From: Nectonema munidae
Taxonomy: Eukaryota; Nematomorpha; Nectonematoida; Nectonematidae
Assembly: GCA_030549495.1 (NCBI GenBank)
Contig: JAUIRK010000896.1
Span: forward strand, 913,501 to 977,500
Length of the DNA stretch: 64,000 nucleotides
Direction: 5' to 3'
The stretch's first letter is position 1. Every line of letters begins with the position of its first letter. A program made the position numbers and the translations under genes. The notes below the pieces were generated by a model. It ran no database searches. It was not told the origin of the DNA and saw only the letters and a program-made list of their open reading frames with translations. Below are positions 50,664 through 62,208 of the stretch, in pieces.

Positions 50664-50731
50664 GTTAAAATGAAGTCAATGTTTGTCATTTGTTTACTAT
50701 TCACTGCTCTGTCAAGTATTCTAACTTCCAT
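50664..50731 (+). CDS. TMCO1: TMCO1 exon 5
   Basis: Encodes VKMKSMFVICLLFTALSSIL then TS(M), the second membrane helix; homologues have VRMKSMFAIGFCFTALMGMF. The acceptor is ctttaAG and the donor GTAACT after two bases of the Met codon. Reading on gives an immediate stop, which supports the splice. ICLL in place of IGFCF is a modest divergence. Confidence 0.92.
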
Positions 50732-51994
50732 GTAACTTTTTCCGCACTTAACTAATTTTGGTGACTGATTTATAGCTTGATTTAGTTATAATGTCTTCTC
50801 TACAACTTTTAAGTATCAATTCACGCATTTTCATATTAATATTAAAGTTTTGGTTCTTCCAAAAACGCAAGAAGCCTTTCTTCCATATCGAAAGTCGTGT
50901 TTGAGAAAAAGACATTTTAGAGGAATTATTAATTTCATTTTAGAATTATTAATTTACAGTAGAATTCCTTGACCGGGTACACTGAGAGAAGAAAATAGTA
51001 ATTTCTACTAATTAAGTTAGTATAATTGACTGTTCTTATTTTTACTGTTTATTTAATAAAAAATACTGAGCATTAGAAGGCACAAATTAGTAAAAATACA
51101 CATGTAAACATCTAATTGTATTGATAGTAAATATTCTAATTGATTTAACAAAATTGATAAATTCAAATATTTATTAAACGTTACTATAGTAGTAAGTAAT
51201 AGTATGATAGTTATAATTGTTGGTCTTTTACTTCAATATATATTTGTGTGTGAACAAAATAAATTAAAACCTTGTAAGCATTAAATTGAACTATATATAT
51301 ATATAAAAATTGTGACGTTATGATTTTTATATTGTAAAATAAAGTTAAAATCAATTTATTCAAAACAAAAATAAGAATTTTTTTTCAAGCTGTTGTTTTA
51401 CTTTCATAATTTCTGAAAGAACTTGAATAATCGTCTTTTTTGTTTGTTCTCGATTTCAAAAAAAACTTCTTGTACATGTAACAAAGTTTTATGATGTTGT
51501 ATAGGAAATTTGATACTAAAAACACAAAAAGCAAAAAAAAGTTTAAAAAATCATGAAATAGGAATTCGCTTTGCAAATTGTTTTTCCGTCTACTTCAAGA
51601 ACAAAGCAAATTTAAAATTAGTAAATTAATTGCTTTTAATCTATATCCAGGTTTCTTCAAAATACTTGTTAAGTTCTCATTGAACAGACATGTCAATTGA
51701 AACAGACCAATTCATCGAAGTCACCAAACAATTTAATTATTATTATTAATGACAGAATCTACGTTAAAAGCACCTTCTTTTTGTTGCATGAAGTTTTTAT
51801 ATTCAAGGTTTTTTTCTTTTTTTTAATTGAAAACAGCTTAAATTGATTTTTGCAATTTTTTTCAAGTTTTTAATAAAAGTTAGAGTAATATTTTCGTATT
51901 TAACAATTTTGAGTCTTGCAAATTCTGATCTAAAATAATTTTAATTAAAATTGGAAATTTTTTAATCTCTATAAGCATTACTTCATTTTGATCA
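50732..51994. other. TMCO1 intron 5, 5' part
   Basis: AT-rich with a short TA repeat at about 51293-51306. Nothing recognised. Confidence 0.4.
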
Positions 51995-52293
51995 TTGCAT
52001 TTTAAAGTCAGGAGACTTAGCCTAGTAAACTTTAGTGTTTTAAGTGTTATAGAAAGAAGCAAACTAAGGTGGTATGGCCATGTACTAAGAATGAAAGAAG
52101 AGAACATCCTTCGAAAAGCTTTTGATGGGACTGTAGTCGGCAAAAGAAAAAGGGGAAGACCTTGTAAGAGATGGAAAGATGGGCTCTTGGAAAAATACAC
52201 ACTCTCGGGTTAGAACAAAATGATGCTGAGGATAGAGGAAAATGGAGGCTCAAGATCATGGCCACCGACCCCCAACTTGGGGACAAGGTGTAG
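51995..52293 (+). pseudogene. LINE 3' end, ORF2 C-terminus
   Basis: Reads RSKLRWYGHVLRMKEENI, GKRKRGRPCKRWKDGLLE, then after a stop or shift DRGKWRLKIMATDP and LGDKV with stop. This is the well-known C-terminal block of several LINE ORF2 proteins (RWYGHVLRM, GRPRKRWKD). The upstream RT is absent, so it is a 5'-truncated insertion, and it ends in gaagaagaag. Confidence 0.8.
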
Positions 52294-52300
52294 AAGAAGA

Positions 52301-53883
52301 AGCATTACTTCATCTTAATTTCTTAATATTGGAAATTGACAAACAACATCGGATATGTTCTTGCTATTATATACTAGCTTTCTTCTGTGATCAAAAGTTA
52401 GAGTCATTTTTTCATTGATAATTTCTTCATTTTGTACGCAATGTTCAATGTTTGTTAAAATAAGGACTTCATCTTCAACCGTAGATATACATTCAGGAAA
52501 AAAGTTTTTTTTCTTTATTGCGGCTTTTTTTTCCTGAACAATCTGTAGGTTCTTATCTTTTGATTTCTTTCATTTTGAAACTTCAATTTCAACGTTTCTT
52601 TCCAATAAGTCTGAAATTTAAAAATGTTAAATTTTGTAAAAAAAAAAGGTTGCAACAAATTTTTTACAAAAGAAGAAGAGTATGCCAACCCAAACAAAGT
52701 TTGAAGTTGCGGATGTTGTTTTAAAATACCTTCTGTAGTCAAAGTATACATTTTAGAGTTCGGATACCTTAAAAATACACATTAATATTTTATTCGATAA
52801 ATATACTAAAAAAAAACTCACATTCCATCTTTAAACCTTGTTACGTAAAGATAAAAAGCTTCAAGTAGTTTTTTTATATCTATTTTTTCTAGTTCTTTTT
52901 TTAAAATTAATTTGTTTAAAAGTCGTCGTGGAACAAAATCATTTTGAAGTCGGAAAACTTTTGGAAGATGTAAACTAATATACAAATTTTATAATGCAAT
53001 TAATTGGTTTAATAGCAATTCTTACTAGTTGGCTGTTGAGGGTGATTGCAAAGGGGTACTTTTTTGACATGATTGTGATAAACAGGAATCAATTTCCAGA
53101 ATCCAAGATTTGAAGTTTTATCACTTTTAAGTCATTTATTTCTTGTAATGCAAAATCAACATAATCACAAACGCCCTTATCATAGTATTATGAAGAGTTT
53201 TTATCAAAATACTCATAGTGTTTTCAACTAAATTCTGAATTGCTTAAAATTTAATTTTTCGTGTATCTAATTTTTTAGTTGACAATTTGTAATTAATTAG
53301 TATTGTTTTTATTTGTAAAAAGGGTCAAACTATGAGTATTATATCTATTGAAATAAACAAAAATATTATTAATTAAAAAAAATATATTTAAAAAAACTAT
53401 AAAATTAAGTGTTTCGGAATAATTATGTCTTTGTTTTGAAAAGATTTGTAAGCATCAATGAGCTGTACCTATTTTGGCTTAGAGATTTCAAAAATATTAA
53501 GTTCCTTTGGAGATGAGATTATATAGCAATACTGATTTCTGTAGAATTCTTCTGTTTTATATTTATAACAAACACATAAATATACCCTCAACTCTAAAAC
53601 AGTGAGCAATTTTATAAAACTTTGGATACAAGCTATCTTGGTCTGTGTCAATATTACATTGACCAGCACAATATTTTATACCAGTCAGATTAACTCATTG
53701 GTGTTTTTTAAAGGCAGAACTAATGTTTAATCTTTTTTGTTTAAATGGATTACAAATTTCTTTACCAAAATTTTTTAAAGAAAACATTTTCCAAATGTAG
53801 TTATCAGATTACTTGTAAAATAATTGCTAGAAAAAAGTTTATAGATTGACTGACCTGATGTCGAATAGCTAAAGATTTGGTAA
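52301..53883. other. TMCO1 intron 5 gap
   Basis: AT-rich; short open stretches on both strands but no recognisable protein, RNA or terminal repeat. Confidence 0.4.
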
Positions 53884-53885
53884 TA

Positions 53886-56558
53886 CAGTAAAACCTGAAA
53901 GATGCGACCGAGCTAAAATCTAACTTTTTAAAGTAGCATCTAAGAAGTGGTCGTTATAAAAGATGAAAAAATAAATTGAAAATAAGCGTGATCTATTTTT
54001 TCATGATTCTTATTAATAAAAAATTTTTTATATCAAGTTGTTTCAGTTGTGAAAATTTATGCTCTTCAACAATTTTAGTTGCCTTCTGGGAAAGTTTCAG
54101 AAGCTCTTCAGAATCAATTTGAAAAGAAAAGTTCTTCAAATTTCCAAGGCTTTCAAATACTTGGCTTGTAGTTATTCTTTCTACTTTTTGCGTAGTTTCC
54201 TCTTCATCAATACAAGTCATTTCAATATTCTCTTCACCAGATAGTTCTTTCTCGATAGATGTTTGAATATTTTCATCACAATTGATATAATCCTTCCATG
54301 ATATTTTTTCCAACAAAACTGAGCATTCTCTTGGTAGTATTGTGGATATTTGAGGAGGAGATGACAAATTTGAAAAATTAAATCCACACTTCTTGAAACA
54401 ATATATGAGAAAAAACATTAGCAACGAATAAAAGAACTGATCTTTTTTCTTTAATCATTTGTTGTTGACAGATTTAAGCCATGTAGAAAAAACAGTTGAT
54501 GTCATCCATGATTTTTTGTTGAAGTAATAGTTTGCTGCTAAGGATTTGACAGACTTGTTTTTAAGCATCTTAGCTTTTGATATTTTCCGATAACAATCAG
54601 TAAAAATTTTTTCCCTGTAGCACTGCAAGCCAATAATGCAGTAACCCTGAGCTTTGTCATTTTACCATTTTTACAATTTTCGTTTTTTGAAACCAAGGAT
54701 CTTGAAGGCAAAACTTTGTAAAAGGGGGCTGTTTCGTCACCGTTGAAAATATCCTTTAACTCATAATCTTCACAGAGTGATACGAGTTCTTCCTTCCAGC
54801 GCTCAACAACAACTGGATCCAATTGATATTGTGTCTTTTTTGGAAACTCTGTAACCAGCCGTTGGACGCTCTGAAGTCGGATATATTCATTTCTTCTGTA
54901 ATTTGCCTTGCTTTTTCTTGTATGAGAACTCCAGTAATAGGAATTTTTTACTTCGAAAGAGGCAAAACCATTCAAAAACTCGTTCGTTGACATCATGCTG
55001 AGAAGTTTTTCGTAGATTTACAAGTTTCATTTTTTTGCTTGTACTAGATTTCCATAAAGAAATAATTTTATCTTTGTTTTTTATTACATTTTGAATCTGA
55101 GTTTTACCAACTCCGTAAAACGATGCAATGGAACAACAAGTTTGTTTATTTTCATATTTTTCCAAAACTTTTACTTTTTGCTTAAGGTTTAAATGAATTC
55201 GTGGTTTGATTTTTATATTCTGAAAAAACAAGTTTTTTCACTATATTTGATCATATCAATAAAAGTAAAAGATAAAGTTAGAAAAATAAGGGGTCACACA
55301 TATTTGACGTCCCAAAAATGGGGAGGGCATATACTTTTTAAATGTTTTGTTGTGGAGAGGGGAGGTGGGCGTGGGGAAGGATAGTTATCACTAAGACGTA
55401 GCCTTTTTACAATATTTTTACTTATAATAATTCGATAAGGAATTGAAAGAAATTGTATTGTTTTTAAAAACAGTGAAAAAAAAATAAAATTTAACATTAT
55501 GTTACTATTTAAAAGCAATGAGCTTTGTTTTTTCCAATAGTTTTTAAGTTATAGCCGTCATATCTTTGTTTGATGCCATTTTATAATATTTTTTTTGGGA
55601 AATTTATAAACTCCGGCTATTAAAATAAAAAATAAGATTATTTAGTTGCATAATAAAACAAAAAATATATCTGGAAGCAAATATTAAAAAAAAGATAATA
55701 TAAAAGTATCTAATACAGGGAACGTGGGTAGATCCGTCATGAACTTGCTGCCAAAGGGCTTGAATTCAAGTTAAGTTTCCTCACACCAATTTATTTAAAA
55801 ATCGATACAAGTGGTCTTATTAGGCCTTCTCGGTTTAAATACGCAATGGTACCGCTACTAACACTAGAACTGTATAGATTCTTAGATGCACTTAGATAAG
55901 GATAAAGAGGTAAAAATTTCAAATTTTTTGGTGTACGTCATACATGTGTGACCCCTAAGTACAAATAAGTAAGAAAAATAATTTAAATTTAGTAAAAATT
56001 AAGTTCAATTAAATCTACTTTTGATATTTTTGAAATGGTTCAAACTTGAGCTAGCTTATTCATGTCAAATTTATCATTTAAAAGTGAAAAAAAACTTAAA
56101 GAATACTAAATATCATAAATAAAAAAATTTTTATTTCCAGAAAGGTCAAAAAATTTAGCAAACATATCAAAAGTATTTTCATATTTAAAAAAATGAAAAT
56201 TTTATAACATTTTTATTTCCAAAAAGATTGAAAAGTTCATCAAACATTTCAAATTTCTTAAATTTTTTTTTTCATGTTTCAACAATTATTTGAAGAAATT
56301 AAAGAAAATAAGTTGGTTTAAAAAACACAGAAACGGGCATTTTAATTTTGTACTGAATAGGAAAAAAAAATTTTTATCTTAAAATGCAGGTTTATTTCTT
56401 CAACATTACTGAAGAGATCGTTAGTTGTAACTCAAAGGATTGCTTGCGACAGGTGGTAATACATACAGTATCAAGTATAAGAAAGCAAAAAAAATGTTTT
56501 TCACCGTATCTAGAAGGATGTCGCTTTTCAAAGGTACCATTTTATCCAGGTTTTACTG
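53886..56558 (-). mobile_element. Tigger (pogo-family) transposon, 2673 bp, broken
   Basis: The inverted ends CAGTAAAACCTG are flanked by TA (53884-53885 and 56559-56560). Minus 55231-53993 encodes the transposase in pieces: a pogo/CENP-B helix-turn-helix (LNLKQKVKVLEKYE, YGVGKTQIQNVIKNK), DVNERVFEWFC, FNGDETAPFYKVLPSRSLV (first Asp), GKMTKLRVTALLACSATGKK, and a C-terminal tail from CFKKCGF. The DNCPAH to PLDQGVI stretch with the second and third acidic residues is not found, so it is catalytically dead. The 1.3 kb between the transposase start and the right end is non-coding, with a SINE-like patch at about 55720-55800 (ttgaattcaag). Confidence 0.85.
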
Positions 56559-56560
56559 TA

Positions 56561-57449
56561 TTAATACTATTTTTATGCTATGAAAAATTATTTTAATTAA
56601 AGATGTTTGGAGTACTCAAATCTTAAAGCCTGAAAGTGAATTAGTTAGTTTTATTAAAAACAAAGCAAGACTTTTTACATCCATGATTGAGCTGTCCTCA
56701 TCTGAAGCTATTTTTTTCTATAAACAGCAATTCCACCAACTTCTCAAATAGAACGTGACTGATTAAAAATTTCTTCAGTATCGATGTCATTTTGTAGTAC
56801 AAAAATAGTGTGCTTGTGCCTAACTCTAACATGTCTCAAAAGAGAATTTTTATGCACGTGTACAATTTATCACAAAAATTACATTTTTGTTGGAGTCGAT
56901 TAGAAGGTATTTGCCATTTTATAACAAAAGAGTGGTCTAAGTTTTTGTTTCGTAATCAGCATTATGATGAAAATTCATATAATTGTGTCTTTAATTCAAT
57001 TAAATCACAGAATTGTCCTAAAGCATCACCATCATTTTTAAAGTTTTATTAAGAAGAACCTTCAAGAATTAGTATTCCAAGAACACATGTACTTGCTGAG
57101 AGAGGAGCTAAAAATGCATGAAATAGTTCAAAATAGCCGCAGAAACAAGTATTTGAGCTGTAAGTTTGTTGTTATCAATCATTTGTAATCTTAAACTTTT
57201 TTTTACCCATCATATCGTTTTAATGCGATACATTTCTCGAATTTGACATAATAATTTTTTGAAGAATAAACTTTTCTCAATAATTTTCGAAATTTAATTG
57301 ATAAAATGAACAAATTCAAAATTATCTATCAATCACTTAAAAACTATATAGTAGCTAATAGTCTTTTCAATGTATATATATTTAAAGTTTGATCGAGGCG
57401 CGCGAGATTTTATATATATTGTTTTCGGTTTATTTGAATATTATTCATC
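56561..57449. other. TMCO1 intron 5 gap
   Basis: AT-rich; nothing recognised. Confidence 0.4.
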
Positions 57450-58640
57450 AAAAAATTACACAGGGTTTCAAAGTTGAAAAAAGTTATATGCCTAGCTTGC
57501 ATACTTCACTTTTGAAGATGTTTATTAACAAACATAAGTTGTGTCAATGAGTGATGCCATACTAGCAGCAAATTTCTTCAAGTTTTGGAACTCAGTTTCA
57601 AGTAAACAACAGTAAAGTTTCACAAGTTTTTTTCTCTATGATTTATTTTTACCATTTCATTTGATTGTAAATCAATAAGTTCTAACTATAATTCAACTGG
57701 CACAGCATTTAATTTGCAATCAAATGGGTTTTGAAACAGAAAAATTTCATTTTGAACATTATTTAGAAATGTTTTTCAAATCACAGATAATTTTTTTAGG
57801 AAAATTAAGATTAATACTTTCAGTAATTGTAGAGCAAAATTATTTGAAACATTGAAAATGAGAAAAATCTTTTTTTAATTGTGTTTCAAATAAAAGTTTT
57901 CTTCTAAATCCTTTGTTGAGTCTATCAAAATCGCAATAAGATTATCTTTTCTTTAAAGTTTAAATTTAATTCATTCATATGAGATGCAATGTCAACTGAA
58001 ATTGGTTATTTTGGTAGCCAGATAGGATTAGAGATCAATGCATTAGCTTTGTTTTTAGTAAGAAAAATATTTATTACATTTTGAAGCTTAAAAAATTGGA
58101 AAAAAATATTATCACAACAGCCATTTTACAGCTGTGTAAAAAGGCAAGTCTACAAATTCTGAATCAACGTTTTCAAGAAACGTTTTAAACTGACAATGAT
58201 TTATTGCGTGTCCTTTATCGAAGTTTACAACACAAACCACTGTTTTCAGCACACAAGAAAGAACTAAATCTTTTCCACCTAAAGTTTGTTGATGTAAAAG
58301 AAGTGAGCTTGGAATTGCAAAATCTTCTAATTTAGTTTTAATCTGCCCAACTAACTCTTTTTTTATAGCAGCTATATTTTTCCATCCATAAACTGCAACA
58401 CCTCATTGTTAATTCCGTTGAAGATTTTGCAAAATTTTTTATTGACAAAACATCCTAGAGCAAATAATAGATTAAAAACTAAAAAAATTCTGTCTTTTTT
58501 GGCACTGAATGAAGCAATTGATTTTTCGAGTACCTCACAACTCCTTGCTTTTATTCGTGGTGTTAATTCTGACCTTAAGATAATGGAAGATTTAGCAAAG
58601 GATATATATCAAAAAGTAAACCAAGAGAAGAAAGGATAAT
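57450..58640. pseudogene. hAT transposase remnant split into inverted halves
   Basis: Minus strand about 58380-57450: SLLLHQQTLGGKDLVLSCVL (the HQQ block of GTF2IRD2/ZBED-like hATs), NHCQFKTFLENVDSEF, ELIDLQSNEM and further decayed pieces. Plus strand 58406-58639: FSSTSQLLAFIRGVNSDLK and EDLAKDIYQKV, the region just after the first catalytic Asp in the same family. The N-side block is on the opposite strand from the rest, so an inversion has occurred. Many stops. Confidence 0.7.
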
Positions 58641-58865
58641 TCAAGAGGGAGAACAATATATAAATCTAATAATTGAAAAATAAGTAAACAAAGGAATCAG
58701 TATTCTCAATATTGTATTTGACAATCAAACATGAAACATTTTGCTATTTTATAGCACATGTTTTATGTGTAAACTGTATTTTTATTTAAAAATTTTAACA
58801 TCACAATTTGTTCGTCATAAAATTAGTCGGTGTGTTAATTCGTTGAATGAAGTTATTTCATGTTT

Positions 58866-59023
58866 TCCCCGTGGATGTGACAAAGTTGATACACTCAGGA
58901 TACATAAAAAGTGGAAATGAACACAATATATTTCAAAAATACTAATCTTGTAAGACATCTTTCTTCAATTTAGCTTGCGGTTTGGATAAACTTACTTCGC
59001 TGGGCTTAATTTGGTGACACCTG
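58866..59023. repeat. Partial copy of the MITE at 35815-36139
   Basis: Shares gatgtgacaaagttgataca, ctcaggatacataaaaagtg, acaatatatttcaaaaatac and a right end that reads, inverted, CAGGTGTCACCAAATTAAGC against TAGGGGATACCAAACTAC. The left half is missing. Confidence 0.7.
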
Positions 59024-59292
59024 GTCTATATCATTAAAATTAGTTGAAACATTATGCTTTACTCCCAAGCTCTTTCTTTGCTAAAACATGCTTGCGCAAG
59101 CCAAATCAAACTGTCGGTATTTAAATTTTATTTCGAACTAAATGAAGATGAAATACTTTTTATGGTTTGAAATTTCTCGCTAATACATGATAAAACCTTT
59201 TTATTCTTGCATATCAATATTATTCCAAAATTGAAAGAGAAAAAAACTAGAAGAACATAGAATACCTTGATAATGTAAAAGGGTTAATTTCT

Positions 59293-59582
59293 CAGGGGTC
59301 GGCAAAGTGGTCGATATCGATAGAAATAAGATAGAAAAACTTACCAAATTGTTTTCTGCTTTTTTTACTTTATAGTAGTAATAAATCTCCTTTTTCTTTT
59401 AAAACATAGTTTAGAAGATTGTATAGTGTAGGATATATGAAACATTTTTGGTTTCAATTTCTCTCTTAGTTGTTGACATTGATTAATGCTTTTATGAAAC
59501 TTTTCTATGTGGGGTGGGGTTCGATGTGAAGACAAATGTTCTATGAAGGGGTCGACGGGTAAAAAAAGCTTGCCGATCCCTG
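59293..59582. mobile_element. hAT MITE, Charlie-like ends (290 bp)
   Basis: The ends are CAGGGGTCGGCAAAGTGG and, inverted, CAGGGATCGGCAAGCTTTTT, close to the classic Charlie-group end CAGGGGTCGGCAAACT. No clear target duplication remains. Non-coding. Confidence 0.7.
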
Positions 59583-59716
59583 CTTAGATGGAAAAATATC
59601 TTTTTTCTTTTACAAAGCTTTTTTTTGGTATTTTTTCATTATATGTTTATTAATGGAAGCGCAATACTCTCTTTAAAAATGTCAGAAGTAAGAATGCATT
59701 GATTGGCATATTTTAG

Positions 59717-59879
59717 GTTTGACGGGAAAGTCGTTGCCAAGATTCCCTTTGTTCCGGTCAAGTTTCTTCAAGGCTTGTCCCATAGAAATTTGCCTGGCAA
59801 AGACTTCACCGACTGCTCCTTCTTCTTCCTCTACATCCTATGCACATTATCCATTCGAGAAGTATGCCCTTTTCGCTGA
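59717..59879 (+). CDS. TMCO1: TMCO1 exon 6 with altered or unfinished C-terminus
   Basis: Encodes (M)FDGKVVAKIPFVPVKFLQG, LSHRNLPGKDFTDCSFFFLY and ILCTLSIRE, matching FDGRVVAKLPF, LSHRNLLGDDTTDCSFIFLY and ILCTMSIRQ. The acceptor is ttttAG at 59716. Homologues continue NIQKILG, APSR and a Pro/Gly tail. Here the frame gives VCPFR and stops at 59879, for 157 residues against about 188. Two other readings exist: a donor GTATGC at 59862 (phase 0) leading to a last exon that I cannot find in the window, or a frameshift, since the next frame reads EKYALFAEKYPSRIFRFLG with PSR at about the expected distance. Confidence 0.88.
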
Positions 59880-60128
59880 AAAATACCCATCGCGAATTTT
59901 CCGTTTCTTGGGAGATCTTTGTCTCTGAACACACGAAAACTTGCAATAATGGACACGTCTAAACTAAACAATCAATAATTTTTTAAAATCTCAAGTTATT
60001 CTATTGCAACATCTTTATAGTGAATTGTATAACGAACACTTTTATTGAGTTTTTAAGGAAAGATGACCACATTTTTTTTTAAAGGGTTGCATTCGAAGAT
60101 GTACATCTTTTTTAATGTTTATTATGGT

Positions 60129-60267
60129 TGGCATGGCAGGTTGGTTGAGATGATGGACTCAGCACGGAAGCCTCTGAGTTCGATACCTCATCGATACCAA
60201 TTTGTTCATAGTTTGACACAAGCTGTACATGAGTGAAAACACACCCACGGTTACCTTACCATACCTT
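60129..60267 (+). repeat. tRNA-derived SINE, family 1
   Basis: Begins tggcatggcaggttggttga, with A-box-like TTGAGATGATGGACTC and B-box-like GAGTTCGATACCTC, then caatttgttcatagtttgac, and ends ccttaccatacctt. It matches 14592-14738 in inverse. Confidence 0.78.
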
Positions 60268-61832
60268 AATGACGTAAAATGAGCAATATTTAAAACAGAC
60301 AAGACGAAATTTTTAACGAAACAAACTAAAAATTTTCGATAGTAACCACAAATTTTAAAATCTCTTTGTTAACATAAAAATTTTTTTAAATCGATTAAAG
60401 ACGATTTTTTATACCCATACACGCAAAATAAATTATGTAAGTACCCGTAGATTTCCCAAATTAATTTTTTACACGCATAGCTTCAGAAGTAAATTTTTGC
60501 GTAAACTGACTATTGAGATCATAACAGCTAAATCGACTGACCATTAGGCCAACAAAACATTAATTTTATTATGTTTCCGCATGGGCGGAGTCGAAGGTGA
60601 CTCCAAGCACACGTTAGTAAACATTCATTGATATTCACATTTTTTACTCTGGCTCCTAATTGCCTCTAAAAACAGACGACGACTCTTCTTTTCTCAAAAT
60701 CTCCAGCTCGAACTCAAATCTTTAAGAATGATTTTATAGGTTTTAAGTAAAATTATTTTTCAATTCCTTATTTTTTGTATATAATATTACTCAATACTAT
60801 CTGAAGTGACTCCCCGTTTTAAAGGTCTCTTACTTTTGATTCGTCAGACTTCATGTTTTATTTGAAAAATGTATTGATTTGTTAAGCAATTACATTTCAA
60901 AGCTATATATTTTTCATCTTTAATTCATAAATATAACAGAGTTAACACCATTTTCAACTTTCCATAAAAACGTTAAAACATCATTTTACGCTAACAACAA
61001 TGTGTTTGTGGCCCTAGTAAAGCCTTTTAGATGATAGATAACCATCAAACTTAGAATAATGAAGAAATCGAATCGACAGTGGTATTCTACTACTTTAAAT
61101 TAATAAGTTAATTAAGTACAAAAAAGTTTTATTTATCTTTATAGTTTAGTGAGTGCGAGTTTGTGTAATATTCTTCTTCCCACACCTGCGCTTATTTCGC
61201 TCTAATGTGCATAACATACTATAACTAAGGACTATAATAGTAAATGATGCTTATAACATTTGCAGATTTATCTTCCAATCTCTTTAATACCTCAATATAA
61301 CCTGCACCCGACCGCTCTGCAATTTTTTTATAGGGATACCCCACCGGTGTCCGCATTTGCGGGTGCCCGTATACTCGCGCAGCCTTGCTGTACTCTACTA
61401 CACAATTGGTTCAGTCTTTCTCCTGTTTTAATTTTGACAGTGGATTCAACATTTTAATTTTGTAGGATGAGATATTTTTCTTGCTTTACATGTATAATAA
61501 ATGAAATTTGGTAATTATTTTAAAAGAAGCTTTAAAATTACTTTTTTTCATGATCACTTTTTCTTTAAACAAATTTGCCTTAAAAATTAAGATTCTAATG
61601 AAAAAAAGTAAATTATTTTTTTATATGCATGAAAGATTTTGAATCAACCATAAAAGTGTGGTTTGATTCTTTAAAACTTTGTCTGTACAGAAGAACTTTA
61701 GTTTGAATCTACGTTTGAGGGCCAATAGCCTCAATTGCCGCATTAAAAGAATAAACTGTTAATGTAAATTATTTTTGAAGGTATATTTATTCTATTGCCC
61801 AAAATTATTACAAACGCTTCAAAAAACATATT
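60268..61832. other. Gap; one GC-richer patch
   Basis: Mostly AT-rich. At about 61300-61395 a GC-richer patch (ccggtgtccgcatttgcggg, gcccgtatactcgcgcag) stands out but shows no coding frame or terminal repeat. The missing TMCO1 last exon was looked for here and not found. Confidence 0.35.
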
Positions 61833-62078
61833 TTATTGAAATTTTGAAAAACATTCGCTTCCACGTCTTATGGCACATGCACCACAATAAGTTTTACAAC
61901 ATAATTCACAAATTTCTTTTGTTCTATTTCTACATTTTGGGTTTCCACAATTTTTTATTTTTTTATTTAATGGTGATACATTTAATTGAAGATTAAATCC
62001 CTCACAAAGTTCTTCAGTAACTTTATGGATGTAATCTTTTCTGATGATCCTAGATTTGAAAACTTTTTTATAAATCAT
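61833..62078 (-). pseudogene. piggyBac transposase C-terminal zinc domain
   Basis: Reads CEGFNLQL, then CGNPKCRNRTKEICELCCKT and CGACAI: paired Cys spacing typical of the piggyBac C-terminal cysteine-rich DNA-binding domain (CxxC...TxxxCxxC...C). No catalytic domain is left. It differs from the piggyBac domains at 6200-6336 and 63640-63720, so it is a third family or subfamily. Confidence 0.6.
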
Positions 62079-62208
62079 CCAACTATTTATAAGAGCTAGA
62101 ACTTATTTTCGAATGTAAATTATTATCTCTCTAAAATAGTACAATCAAATAAATTAGTAAAATTACGATTGTTTTGATGTAGTATGAATGAAAAAAACAA
62201 AAAAGTTA

